The notes under the pieces are model-generated. The model searched no databases and had not been told where the DNA came from. It worked only from the letters and a program-made list of their open reading frames with translations. A stretch of DNA of 64,000 nt from Pleodorina starrii (lineage: Eukaryota > Chlorophyta > Chlorophyceae > Chlamydomonadales > Volvocaceae): NCBI GenBank assembly GCA_030267565.1, contig BRXU01000017.1:1086501-1150500 (forward strand), in the 5' to 3' direction. This document shows, piece by piece, positions 1 through 11,040 of this stretch (its first letter is position 1; every line of letters begins with the position of its first letter). The position numbers were made by a program, and so were the translations under genes.

Positions 1-1479
1 GATGGGTACGACAGCACTCTCTCCCTCGCTGTCGATCACTACGTCACTTGTGAGCTCCGCGAGACCCAGCAGGAGCTCAAGGTCAAGGGAGAGCGCCTTT
101 TGGGGGGCGAAGTAAGAACGGAAAGTGACGGGGAGGGGGAGAGGGAGGGGGAGGGAGTGTTGTTCGGAGGCACCGAATGTGGGTGTGCGGGGTTTGGGGT
201 TTGAGGTTGAACGAGGGGGCGGGTGGGCGAGGTGGGGTAGGCGATGCTCTGGCAAGCGTGCCGAGCTCAGGGCGCGCTACGGTGCTCTCCACGACACTTG
301 ACAGGAGCATGGGCGCGCGTGTACGGTATGACCATGTTGACCGGACATCGCGCGCTTGTTCAGACGCGCACTCGTCCGTCCACTTGGAAGCGACGTGCGT
401 GTTGTGCGGGGGGCAGTGCAGATGCGTGCGGCAAGCGATCCCAAACCAAACGGGGCCAAGTTCACTGCGCCAACCTCACCTGCACGGCCGCTGTGACGCG
501 GCTTGGAAGGCCCCCTTTCGGCCACGCCCCCACCCCCTCACCCCCCCCACGTGACCGCATACCCCAACTCCCGACCCCGCCCTCGCCAACAACCGATGGC
601 ACCTGTGCGAGCCCCTCCGGCGGCAACGCCGCATCCTCGCCGGCTGGCCCTTCCTCCAACGCAACGAACTGGCCCTCCTGCAACAAAGGACACGAACGAA
701 CGGGAGAATAGTGCCTCAGCGCGTGCGTGCGGGGCGGGGGCGCGCGATGCTGTCGAGGGCGTACGTCCGCCGGACACCGTGTGACCGTGATGCGGCCGCA
801 CGACGGCCAGGCAACGGGATGCGGCAGCCTATGGGCATGAGCCACAGTACCACTGAAGTACGGAAGAATGTGTACTGGGCAAAGAATGTACCGTACTCAA
901 CCAGCCTCGCATCGCTGGGTGGGTGGGAAAAAGAGCGCCAAAAGGCCTACATTGCCGTACCCTGATCCTGTACTGCCGTGCTGCTGTACTGCCGTACTAC
1001 CGTACCTGATGGGCGATGCCCGCAAGCGGGCCGTCCCAGAGCCGCAGGGCCGTGCGAAGGGCGCCGAGGCCCTTATCGTCGGCTCGCGTCCCCCGCCAGC
1101 ACCGATACTCCGCCGCCTCCTCGAATTGTATGACGGGGTTGATATCGTCGGCGTTGACGACGGAGACGCTGCGGTAGCGCGATAGCATCTGGTTGTGTGG
1201 ATGTGAGGGGCGCTGCGGTGACGCTGCGGATTTGGTGGACAGCGTCGGAAATGTTTGAGGAGAGGCTACGGGCGGTTGGGGTTGCGTTGGCACTGGCGCT
1301 GGCGCTGACGGTGGCCCTGAGAAAAGTTGGGCCGCTGCGTTGGAACTGTTGCAATATCCAGAAAATGCGGATTTTGATGAGAGGCGCGTTATGGGAAATA
1401 TTTGCGATGCCGGGACGAGCGTTGTCGCGGATGGGAACAGGCCTCGGTGCGGTGACAAGAGCTTTCGGCAGCGCAACAT
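1..1479 (-). CDS. Unknown tandem gene, copy A (3' part outside window)
   Basis: Minus-strand gene, product not recognised. Head exon 1479-1006 (158 codons from an ATG at 1479) ends CAG|GTACGG. Exon 2 is 677-480, with acceptor TTTGTTGCAG and donor CAG|GTGAGG, 66 codons. Exon 3 starts at 96 and runs off the window edge. Coding on this strand is supported by comparison with copy C. Exon 2 differs by a 9-bp in-frame indel (66 against 63 codons), and exon 3 changes conservatively around the motif ELTSDV..VVPI. The head exon ends with a well-conserved stretch containing SRYRSVSVV, FEEAAE and ALRTALRLWDGPLAG. No catalytic motif or known domain was seen. Antisense ORFs cover the same bases but are not conserved between copies. 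Confidence 0.5.
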
Positions 1480-1750
1480 GAAGTGCGACACTGAGAGATA
1501 TGATTAGCTTTAAGTATCCACGAGTCTCGTGGAGCGTGTGCAGGTCACGCTTGTAGTACATCCCGTTACATCCGTTGTAGAATCTCCATAGGAGAGTATA
1601 CTCTCAACCGGACTCAGACCGAGAAGGAAAGTGCAGCCCAGAATGAGTATCGGACAGACTCCCGATACGGCTCAGCACTACCAGAGACCAGATGTCTCGA
1701 CCGCCGTCAGAGTACGTCGGCCCCGAGGATACGCCCAGACAGCATCACCT

Positions 1751-1755
1751 TTACA
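1751..1755 (-). terminator. TGTAA polyadenylation signal for copy B
   Basis: TGTAA on the minus strand, about 200 bases beyond the stop at 1958. TGTAA is the usual poly(A) signal of volvocine algae. It supports gene ends lying between the tandem copies. Confidence 0.5.
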
Positions 1756-1957
1756 GATATTATGCATATTCAGATTATTAAGCCGCCCCTCGCACAATTA
1801 CGCCGGTGGGACGAGACAACTGCCGCCTCTGACTGCTTAAACGACACTCCTTCCAACCGTACATGACTAACGTGGTTGGGCGACACCGTCCAGGGCACGA
1901 TCTTGCCGCCAGCCAACTGGTTTGGTTATCCTTTGTACCAGCGCCAGTTGCCAGCCT

Positions 1958-4442
1958 TCACGCTGCCCTCTCGGCTGAAATGAGTCTTTTGTACGGCGGA
2001 GTTCTGCCCGTGTCGCCAGAGCCGGTAAGGAATCCGACCTCGCCGCCCTCCGAATCTGGTAGTGGCGAGGGACTTCTCTTGTCTATGTCTCCTGATGCCC
2101 GCTCCGATGTCCTTGAACTCCCTGTTGTAAAATGCAGGTTTGGATGGCCCCCACCGGCCCGACCGGGCCGGGTGCGAGTTCTGTGGTTGTGCCTCCGGCG
2201 CTCGGTGTAGGGCTGCCTCCGTTCTCCGCGGCCCATCGCTTTCGAGGCCGCCCAAAGGCCCAACCCTCAAGCCCCAACACCGCCTCCGCGCCTGCTGCCT
2301 TCGCCGCACTGCCCCGAATGCGTTGGCGGTGCACCCTCCCTCCTCCCCTCGCCACATCAGTGCCACCCCCCGCCACCTTCACCTCACCTCTCCTCGGTTG
2401 TTGCAGCCTGGCACCGCTCATCGCTTCACTCCTAGCGGCGATTACGGTACGTTGCGTTGCGTATATGTCTGGAGCCCACTTTCTTCACCTGCCCTGTGCC
2501 CTGCCGTGTGTCATCCGTGCTCCCGCCGGCCACCCAACATCCAACCCACCCAATCCCGACTGCCCCTTCTCCTCCACCTCACATTCACCTTCACGTCCAC
2601 ACCACCGCCGTCAGCAGCCCCAGAATGGCGCCGCTGCGACGCGAGCGTCCCACCCACAGCAGCGGCACCGGGTTCCAGCCCAGCGCCTCCGACCCCAGGG
2701 TCACCTGCAGTGCCGCCGGGAAGACGACCGCGCCGCTGAGCTGCCGCACCGCCGCCGCCAGCGCCGCAGCCGCAGACACCGCCCGCCGTCGCTGCTGCTG
2801 CCGCTGCTCCAGGTCCTCATCGCCGGCAGCTGTGGTGGCGGTGCCGGCGGCGGCCGGGGTCGAACGGGTGACCCATGGGTCATCAGACGCCGCCGGAGGC
2901 GGCGCTGCCACCTCCGCCAGCTCTTCTCCGCCCTCCAATTTGCTGATGTGCTTTTGGATCATGTGGCTGGCAGGCATCGTTGGCGGCATCGTTCCGTATT
3001 CGTATGCATGGATTGGGCAGCAGGCAGGCAGGGAGCGGGTGCGGGGCCAGGGACAGGCAGGCGCATGTAGGGCGGGGCGAGGCGAGGTAGCATGAATCCC
3101 TGAGGTGTATCTCCAGGTCGTTAGGGGGACAGGGTGCCGCGATGGTGGGGCCAAACAAAGAGAACCGCAACGACGTCATTGAGAGAGGCGGCTCGGGCGG
3201 TCGTGTGACTGGGGGAGCAAAGGGAACGGTGAGGGCACAGCCCCGCAGAGGCTCCGCCCCACAATCACCCACAACAGGCGCCACCACCGCGATGCCCACC
3301 TCAGGAACGCCTCTTTGGTCTCGAACCGTTGGGGCGGTTGCATGTCGGCCGCCAGCTCCGAAGCCACCCCCAAACTTGCCGCCACCTCCTCCCACGTCAA
3401 CGGCGTCGCAACCGCTTCCGCCAACGACCACCAACCGCCACGACCGCCACCAGCCCCACCGCCGCTGCCGCATTCCACGGGCCCTGACCCCGGCGCCGTG
3501 AGGACTGCCGATTCTGACAGTGGCGGTTCCGTGTACCGGTAGTTGGACGGTTGGACAGTTGACGGTTGGGCCGTAACGGCGGTTGCGGCTGCTGACGAGA
3601 CCGCCAATTGGGTCGCGCCTGCGGCATCGAACTGGCCCTCCTGCAACAAAGGACACGAACGAACGGGAGAATAGTGCCTCAGCGCGTGCGTGCGGGGCGG
3701 GGGCGCGCGATGCTGTCGAGGGCGTACGTCCGCCGGACACCGTGTGACCGTGATGCGGCCGCACGACGGCCAGGCAACGGGATGCGGCAGCCTATGGGCA
3801 TGAGCCACAGTACCACTGAAGTACGGAAGAATGTGTACTGGGCAAAGAATGTACCGTACTCAACCAGCCTCGCATCGCTGGGTGGGTGGGAAAAAGAGCG
3901 CCAAAAGGCCTACATTGCCGTACCCTGATCCTGTACTGCCGTGCTGCTGTACTGCCGTACTACCGTACCTGATGGGCGATGCCCGCAAGCGGGCCGTCCC
4001 AGAGCCGCAGGGCCGTGCGAAGGGCGCCGAGGCCCTTATCGTCGGCTCGCGTCCCCCGCCAGCACCGATACTCCGCCGCCTCCTCGAATTGTATGACGGG
4101 GTTGATATCGTCGGCGTTGACGACGGAGACGCTGCGGTAGCGCGATAGCATCTGGTTGTGTGGATGTGAGGGGCGCTGCGGTGACGCTGCGGATTTGGTG
4201 GACAGCGTCGGAAATGTTTGAGGAGAGGCTACGGGCGGTTGGGGTTGCGTTGGCACTGGCGCTGGCGCTGACGGTGGCCCTGAGAAAAGTTGGGCCGCTG
4301 CGTTGGAACTGTTGCAATATCCAGAAAATGCGGATTTTGATGAGAGGCGCGTTATGGGAAATATTTGCGATGCCGGGACGAGCGTTGTCGCGGATGGGAA
4401 CAGGCCTCGGTGCGGTGACAAGAGCTTTCGGCAGCGCAACAT
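1958..4442 (-). CDS. Unknown tandem gene, copy B, with fused exons 2 and 3
   Basis: Second copy of the unrecognised minus-strand family. The head exon 4442-3969 matches copy A. The next exon, 3640-3300, begins with the normal exon-2 acceptor and its first residues EGQF, then passes directly and in frame into exon 3 at DAAGATQLAVSS. It ends CTGAG|GTGGGC after ETKEAFLR. Compared with copy C, the rest of exon 2, intron 2 and the start of exon 3 are missing. Later exons: one from 2966 (HMIQKHISKL...) to about 2602 with an uncertain donor, a small one at 2431-2388, and a terminal exon 2121-1958 ending ...YKRLISAERAA and stop. The frame stays open across the fusion, so the copy may still be expressed. 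Confidence 0.45.
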
Positions 4443-4713
4443 GAAGTGCGACACTGAGAGATATGATTAGCTTTAAGTATCCACGAGTCTCGTGGAGCGT
4501 GTGCAGGTCACGCTTGTAGTACATCCCGTTACATCCGTTGTAGAATCTCCATAGGAGAGTATACTCTCAACCGGACTCAGACCGAGAAGGAAAGTGCAGC
4601 CCAGAATGAGTATCGGACAGACTCCCGATACGGCTCAGCACTACCAGAGACCAGATGTCTCGACCGCCGTCAGAGTACGTCGGCCCCGAGGATACGCCCA
4701 GACAGCATCACCT

Positions 4714-4718
4714 TTACA
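4714..4718 (-). terminator. TGTAA polyadenylation signal for copy C
   Basis: Same signal as at 1751, in the second repeat unit, about 200 bases beyond the terminal-exon stop at 4921. Confidence 0.5.
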
Positions 4719-4920
4719 GATATTATGCATATTCAGATTATTAAGCCGCCCCTCGCACAATTACGCCGGTGGGACGAGACAACTGCCGCCTCTGACTGCT
4801 TAAACGACACTCCTTCCAACCGTACATGACTAACGTGGTTGGGCGACACCGTCCAGGGCACGATCTTGCCGCCAGCCAACTGGTTTGGTTATCCTTTGTA
4901 CCAGCGCCAGTTGCCAGCCT

Positions 4921-7900
4921 TCACGCTGCCCTCTCGGCTGAAATGAGTCTTTTGTACGGCGGAGTTCTGCCCGTGTCGCCAGAGCCGGTAAGGAATCCGA
5001 CCTCGCCGCCCTCCGAATCTGGTAGTGGCGAGGGACTTCTCTTGTCTATGTCTCCTGATGCCCGCTCCGATGTCCTTGAACTCCCTGTTGTAAAATGCAG
5101 GTTTGGATGGCCCCCACCGGCCCGACCGGGCCGGGTGCGAGTTCTGTGGTTGTGCCTCCGGCGCTCGGTGTAGGGCTGCCTCCGTTCTCCGCGGCCCATC
5201 GCTTTCGAGGCCGCCCAAAGGCCCAACCCTCAAGCCCCAACACCGCCTCCGCGCCTGCTGCCTTCGCCGCACTGCCCCGAATGCGTTGGCGGTGCACCCT
5301 CCCTCCTCCCCTCGCCACATCAGTGCCACCCCCCGCCACCTTCACCTCACCTCTCCTCGGTTGTTGCAGCCTGGCACCGCTCATCGCTTCACTCCTAGCG
5401 GCGATTACGGTACGTTGCGTTGCGTATATGTCTGGAGCCCACTTTCTTCACCTGCCCTGTGCCCTGCCGTGTGTCATCCGTGCTCCCGCCGGCCACCCAA
5501 CATCCAACCCACCCAATCCCGACTGCCCCTTCTCCTCCACCTCACATTCACCTTCACGTCCACACCACCGCCGTCAGCAGCCCCAGAATGGCGCCGCTGC
5601 GACGCGAGCGTCCCACCCACAGCAGCGGCACCGGGTTCCAGCCCAGCGCCTCCGACCCCAGGGTCACCTGCAGTGCCGCCGGGAAGACGACCGCGCCGCT
5701 GAGCTGCCGCACCGCCGCCGCCAGCGCCGCAGCCGCAGACACCGCCCGCCGTCGCTGCTGCTGCCGCTGCTCCAGGTCCTCATCGCCGGCAGCTGTGGTG
5801 GCGGTGCCGGCGGCGGCCGGGGTCGAACGGGTGACCCATGGGTCATCAGACGCCGCCGGAGGCGGCGCTGCCACCTCCGCCAGCTCTTCTCCGCCCTCCA
5901 ATTTGCTGATGTGCTTTTGGATCATGTGGCTGGCAGGCATCGTTGGCGGCATCGTTCCGTATTCGTATGCATGGATTGGGCAGCAGGCAGGCAGGGAGCG
6001 GGTGCGGGGCCAGGGACAGGCAGGCGCATGTAGGGCGGGGCGAGGCGAGGTAGCATGAATCCCTGAGGTGTATCTCCAGGTCGTTAGGGGGACAGGGTGC
6101 CGCGATGGTGGGGCCAAACAAAGAGAACCGCAACGACGTCATTGAGAGAGGCGGCTCGGGCGGTCGTGTGACTGGGGGAGCAAAGGGAACGGTGAGGGCA
6201 CAGCCCCGCAGAGGCTCCGCCCCACAATCACCCACAACAGGCGCCACCACCGCGATGCCCACCTCAGGAACGCCTCTTTGGTCTCGAACCGTTGGGGCGG
6301 TTGCATGTCGGCCGCCAGCTCCGAAGCCACCCCCAAACTTGCCGCCACCTCCTCCCACGTCAACGGCGTCGCAACCGCTTCCGCCAACGACCACCAACCG
6401 CCACGACCGCCACCAGCCCCACCGCCGCTGCCGCATTCCACGGGCCCTGACCCCGGCGCCGTGAGGACTGCCGATTCTGACAGTGGCGGTTCCGTGTACC
6501 GGTAGTTGGACGGTTGGACAGTTGACGGTTGGGCCGTAACGGCGGTTGCGGCTGCTGACGAGACCGCCAATTGGGTCGCGCCTGCGGCATCGAGCTGGGG
6601 CTCGAGGATGATGGGTACGACATTAAAGTCGGACTCGCTGCCGTACGCGCCGTACAGTACGTCACTTGTGAGCTCCGCGAGACCCAGCAGGAGCTCAAGG
6701 TCAAGGGAGAGCGCCTTTTGGGGGGCGAAGTAAGAACGGGAAGTGACGGGGAAGGGAAGGGGGAGGGAGTGTTGTTCGCACCGAATGTGGGTGTGCGGGG
6801 TTTGGGGTTTGAGGTCGAGGGAGGGGGCGGGTAGGCGAGGTGGGGTAGGCGATGCTCTGGCAGGCGTGCCGAGCTCAGGGCGCGCTACGGTGCTCCGCGA
6901 CACTTCACATGTTCACAAGAGCATGCGCGCGCGTGTATGAGAGTATGACCATGCGCCGTTCATCGCGCGCCTGTTCAGACGCGCACTCGTCCGTCCACTT
7001 GGAAGCGACGTGCGTGTTGTGCGGGGGGCCGTGCAGATGCGTGCGGCAAGCGATCCCAAACCAAACGGGGCCAAGTTCACTGCGCCAACCTCACCTGCAC
7101 GGCCGCTGTGACGCGGCTTGGAAGGCCCCCTTTCGACCACGCCCCCACCCCCCCACGTGACCACAGACTCCAACTCCCGACCCCGCCCTCGTCAACAACC
7201 GATGGCACCTGTGCGAGCCCCTCCGGCGGCAACGCCGCATCCTCGCCGGCTGGCCCTTCCTCCAACGCAACGAACTGGCCCTCCTGCAACAAAGGACACG
7301 AACGAACGGGAGAATAGTGCCTCAGCGCGTGCGTGCGGGGCGGGGGCGCGCGATGCTGTCGAGGCCGTACATCTGCCGGACACCGTGATGCGGCCGCACG
7401 ACGGCCAGGCAACGGGATGCGGCAGCCTATGGGCGTGAGCCACAGTACCACAGAAGTACGGAAGGGCGGGCAAAGAATGCACCGTACTCAACCAGCTTCG
7501 CATCGCTGGGTGGGTGGGAAAAATAGCGCCAAAAGGCCTACATTGCCGTACCCTGATGCTGTACTGCCGTGCTGCTGTACTGCCGTACTACCGTACCTGA
7601 TGGGCGATGCCCGCAAGCGGGCCGTCCCAGAGCCGCAGGGCCGTGCGAAGGGCGCCGAGGCCCACATCGCCGGCTCGCGTCGCCAACAGCCAGCGCCGAT
7701 GCTCCGCCGCCTCCTCGAATCGTTGGACGGGGTTGTTGTAGGCCTCGGGAGCGGCAACGACGGAGACGCTGCGGTAGCGCGATAGCATCTGGTTGTGTGG
7801 ATGTGAGGGGCGCTGCGGTGGCGCTGCGGATTTGGTGGACAGCGTCGGAAATGTTTGAGGAGAGGCTACGGACGGTTGGGGTTGCGTTGGCGCTGGCGCT

Positions 7901-8084
7901 GGCGCTGACGGTGGCCCTGAGAAAGGATGGGCCGCTGCGTTGCAACTGATGCAATGTCCAGAAAATGCGGATTTTGATGAGAGGCGCGTTATGGGAATTA
8001 TTTGCGGTGCCGGGACGAGCGTTGTCGCGGATGGGAACAGGCCTCGGCGCGGCGACAAGAGCTTTCGGCAGCGCAACATAAAGT
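4921..8084 (-). CDS. Unknown tandem gene, copy C (most complete copy)
   Basis: Third and most complete copy of the unrecognised family. Head exon about 8084-7597 ends CAG|GTACGG. Exon 2 is 7283-7095 (63 codons). Exon 3 is 6714-6263 (452 bp, phase 2), beginning ALSLDLELLLGLAELTSDV and containing TWEEVAASLGVASELAADM. Then come an exon from 5929 (about 120 codons, donor uncertain), a small exon 5394-5351 and a terminal exon 5084-4921. Homology with copies A and B stops near 8090. The reading frame stays open to 8532 with a hydrophobic N-terminus from 8373, so a longer protein with a signal anchor is possible, but this would overlap exon 1 of the divergent RING gene. No family was recognised. Confidence 0.45.
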
Positions 8085-8242
8085 GCGACATTGAAAATTT
8101 AATACGGCTTGCTGCTGCGTGTTGTGAAAGGCCGTTCCAAAGGACGACTTGCGACTGCCGTAACGGACGCCGTACTTTGACGCGCGAAACATTGTCAAGC
8201 GAGCCCGAGCAGCGAGGACTCTGATCGTCCCGACAGATTGCG

Positions 8243-10131
8243 TTGTACATCATCATAAAAACGGAATCCAATCGAGCAATCCTGGCGCCTGATACACCCA
8301 GCCAGGATGTGGCTACGACCGGCAAGAGAAAGCATGCCAACATTGCCAGCCCGGCGACCTTCTTGAGCCGCATCTTTCCCAGGCTGGCGCTTCTTTCGCC
8401 ATCAGCAAAACGTCCTGCATGTGAGGCGCAGCAGCTCACGGGCAGCCAGCCGCTGGTGCAAGTGGCGCAGGACGGCGACGATGCTGCTGCGACCGTTGTC
8501 GTGGAGGGAGCCCAGGACGCCAAGCGGCGCAAGCGAGGGCACGAAAAAATAAAGTCGGTAGGTTTTTAAAAACTCTTTTTGGGACCCTGCACCTTACGGA
8601 AGCCTGCGGGATTCCATGGCGACCTGGTCAGCGCCAGTCAACCCGCCGTCACTTTCACCCGGCCCCCATAATTGCCCACAAACACCACCATCCAGGAGCT
8701 TGACGCTGCGGTCCCTGCCTCCGATGGAGACATGGACGCCTCGCGGCCGGACTGGTGGGAGCCGCAGCCCCATGCGACCCTGGACCCGAACGAGTACCAG
8801 GTTGGTACTCGTTCAGGGCGGGGGGTGGGCCTGACGCGCCCATGGGCGCCACCGCCTCCTCCTCCGCACCCCACGCCAGCCGGCTGCTCGCCCGACTTTC
8901 CCTGTAGTCTGTGCGGCGCCCCTCCCGGGCATCCCGGCCCCTGCCGCGCGCCTTCCGATTCCGCAGCATCCCACCCCCATCCCACTCCAGCCAGGTCGGA
9001 CCAACCCAACTCAACCCACCGCTGCCGCTGCCGATACCCGCCTTCCCTGTCTTCAGGAGCGGCCCCACGCCCCCCTGGCTGCTTCCCTGTCGTGTGCCCT
9101 GTGTCACGATCTGCTGCGGGAGGCCATGACTGCACCCGAGTGCGGCCACACGTGTGAGTGAGCGAGTGAGTGAGTGAGTGAGTGAGCAGGGTGGAGGCAT
9201 GCGGTGGAGGCATGCGGTGGAGGCATGCGGCCATAAATGTGTGAGCGAGGCAGAGGCTGGTGGGACCCAAATGTGGTAGGCGAGTGAGAGGGTCAGTGCA
9301 GGAGGGGGAGCGCTGGAGGGTTGCACGCGGCCCCATCGGCACATGGACTGACCGACTGCATCCACTCCCGCGGGCTGCACCGGCTGCGCCACTTGCCACC
9401 CATCAGACTGCTACGACTGCATCGAGGGCCGGGTGGACATCGGCGGCAACCACAACGTGTGCCCAGTGCCGGGCTGCGGGGCGGTCCTGGGGCCCAACCC
9501 CTTCGACCACCACAAGCTGATGTACGACACACTGCTGGACGCGCTCGTACAAAAGGTACGGCAAGCTGAGGAGCCGGCTGACAAAGACGGGTGCTGAAGG
9601 AGCCAGGCAGCGCCCGCGGGTCGAGGGCCGAGAGGGACGGGTCGAGGGCCACCCCAGCCCTAGCCCTAGCCCGGCGCACATGCCCCCAGTGGCAATCTTA
9701 CGTTGCCGATTGGTCGATGGGCAGCGCACGAGCACGCACACGCTGGCGCCAGCAGCCAACTCCGTTCCGCGGATGAACTCCATCCGCAGATCTTCCCCCG
9801 CCCCGAGCTGGATGCGGCGCTCACCGCCCGGAGGGCAGAGCGAGAGGAGGCCACACGACAGGCCCGTGCGGAGGTTAACGGTGGCTGCGCACGCGGGCAC
9901 AACCACCACCACCAACAGCAGCACCACCAACAGCAGCACCACCTACAGCACCACCACCAGCAGCAAACACAGCAACAGCACCGCCAGAGTCGGTGCGGCG
10001 CGAAGCAGCGGACGTCGTCTCCGGGGGCCGGTGGCGGCGTTGGCCGTGGCGGAGGCGGCGTAAGAGGCGTCGGCAGCCCGGATGGCGGGGAAGAGGGTGA
10101 CGACGAGGGTGAGGAGGGCGAAGGGGAGTGA
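8243..10131 (+). CDS. RING1/PCGF-like RING-finger protein (probable ubiquitin E3)
   Basis: Five-exon model: 8243-8557, 8696-8800, 9057-9153, 9407-9555 and 9790-10131. It sums to 336 codons in one frame. The RING finger is split by a phase-1 intron inside its core. Visible ligands are Cys153, Cys156, Cys169, His171, Cys174, Cys177, Cys191 and Cys196 (SCALC, ECGHTYCYDC, CPVPGC), with a wider last pair than usual. The text after it, MYDTLLDALVQKIFPRPELD, follows the RING1 pattern (FDALISKIYPSRDE), suggesting a Polycomb-type or DRIP-like nuclear E3. The C-terminus is His/Gln-rich, then Gly-rich and acidic. Exon 1 has basic nuclear-signal-like runs (GKRKH, KRRKRGHEK) but is the least certain part. 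Start codon 8243 lies about 160 bases from the head of divergent copy C. Confidence 0.72.
9150..9235. repeat. Short tandem repeats in intron 3 of the RING gene
   Basis: Four-base GTGA units (about 9153-9186) are followed by three copies of a 14-base GGTGGAGGCATGCG unit (about 9190-9231). Both sit inside the intron just after the exon-3 donor. Confidence 0.8.
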
Positions 10132-10907
10132 AGGGAGATGTAGGCCGGGGCGGCTGGGGGCAGAGCGTGTGTATGTGTATATGTGATATAACACCCCCAC
10201 ACACCCCTTCTCCAATCAGGAGGCGTCCTGTCTCTGGTGCGTCCCCTGTCCATCAGAGCAGGGCACACACGGCGAGTGCAGAGCACCCCCGTGTCCGTGT
10301 TCTTTGAAACATCGGAAAATGGGTTAATCATAATGATATGCCTTGCCATTCCCGGACCGCTGCGTTCTGAGTTTTTTTTAATTCGGTGGTTCCCGCCAAA
10401 ACTGCAGGAAGCGATCCGGAGCTCGGTCGACGCGGCCAGCCGCACGGCCACTCGGCAGCCGTTAGGGGCGGAGGGGGACCGCGGCGGCACCGCTGAGTGG
10501 GGCCGCCCTCTGGAGGCCCTCTGTGGAGCCACCGACTGACTGACCTCCAGGACAAGGGCAGGGAGCGGCTTGGGTGGGGCGGGGTGCGGGCGGGCGGGCG
10601 GGCGACGGGGGTGAGGGTTACGGCGGTATTGGCGCAGCTGCAGACGCCTGGCCGTGGTCGATCACGTTGGGGTGTGGGGACGCGTTGAAGTTCGCTGGGG
10701 CAGGGGAGCGGCTGTGTGAAGGTTGTTTGACGGATCGGCTGTGTGGAGGTTTGACGGGCGGCTGTTGAGGAGTGGGTTGGGCAGGCAGTAGGGCATCGCG
10801 TACCTGCTAGTCCGGGGGTCGTATAGCAGTATAGGGCCTGTAGGGCTTGCGGTGTGGAGAACCGCGCAGTGGCAAGGGCCTTGTAAGGCTGGACATGAAT
10901 GAAAATG

Positions 10908-10990
10908 AACCGTTTGACAGTGAAGGGAAGGGACCCAAACAGGATCACCGACGCCCACATGCCGCACCCGAAGACATCGCTGCGGCTGAC
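10908..10990 (-). pseudogene. Possible protein-kinase fragment (subdomain IX only)
   Basis: On the minus strand the translation SDVFGCGMWASVILFGSLPF resembles the DVWSCGVxLYxxLFGxLPF block of serine/threonine kinases. No VAIK, HRD or DFG motif lies in any frame nearby, and it falls in the probable 3' UTR of the RING gene. It is a relic at best and may be chance. Confidence 0.25.
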
Positions 10991-11016
10991 ATCGCCGGCT
11001 GCAGCTGCTGCTGACA

Positions 11017-11029
11017 TGTAACGATGTAA
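11017..11029 (+). terminator. Paired TGTAA polyadenylation signals for the RING gene
   Basis: Two TGTAA motifs eight bases apart, about 890 bases past the stop at 10131. A 3' UTR of this length is normal in volvocine genes. Confidence 0.45.
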
Positions 11030-11040
11030 GGGAGCCGTCG

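Larger units (their letters stand above)
665..6590. repeat. Tandem direct duplication, 2,963-bp unit (665-3627 and 3628-6590)
   Basis: The two units read the same at every point compared, and the ORFs they contain translate identically. The junctions share a short CGA followed by a CTGG-like sequence: caacga at 662, catcga at 3625, catcga at 6588. Past 6594 the sequence returns to a diverged copy of bases 1-664, and 7270-8090 is a diverged copy of the start of the unit. The larger arrangement is therefore a roughly 3.6-kb gene-sized tandem array. The lack of divergence between the two units means either a recent event or an assembly duplication. Confidence 0.93.

Noticed and set aside
2132..3070. 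312-codon plus-strand ORF, repeated at 5095-6033
   Set aside because: Arg/Pro/Ala-rich translation opposite minus-strand exons that are better supported by splice sites.
8090..8532. Extension of copy C to a 314-codon ORF as certain coding sequence
   Set aside because: Homology with copies A and B stops near 8090, and the extension would overlap exon 1 of the RING gene on the other strand. Kept only as an alternative start.
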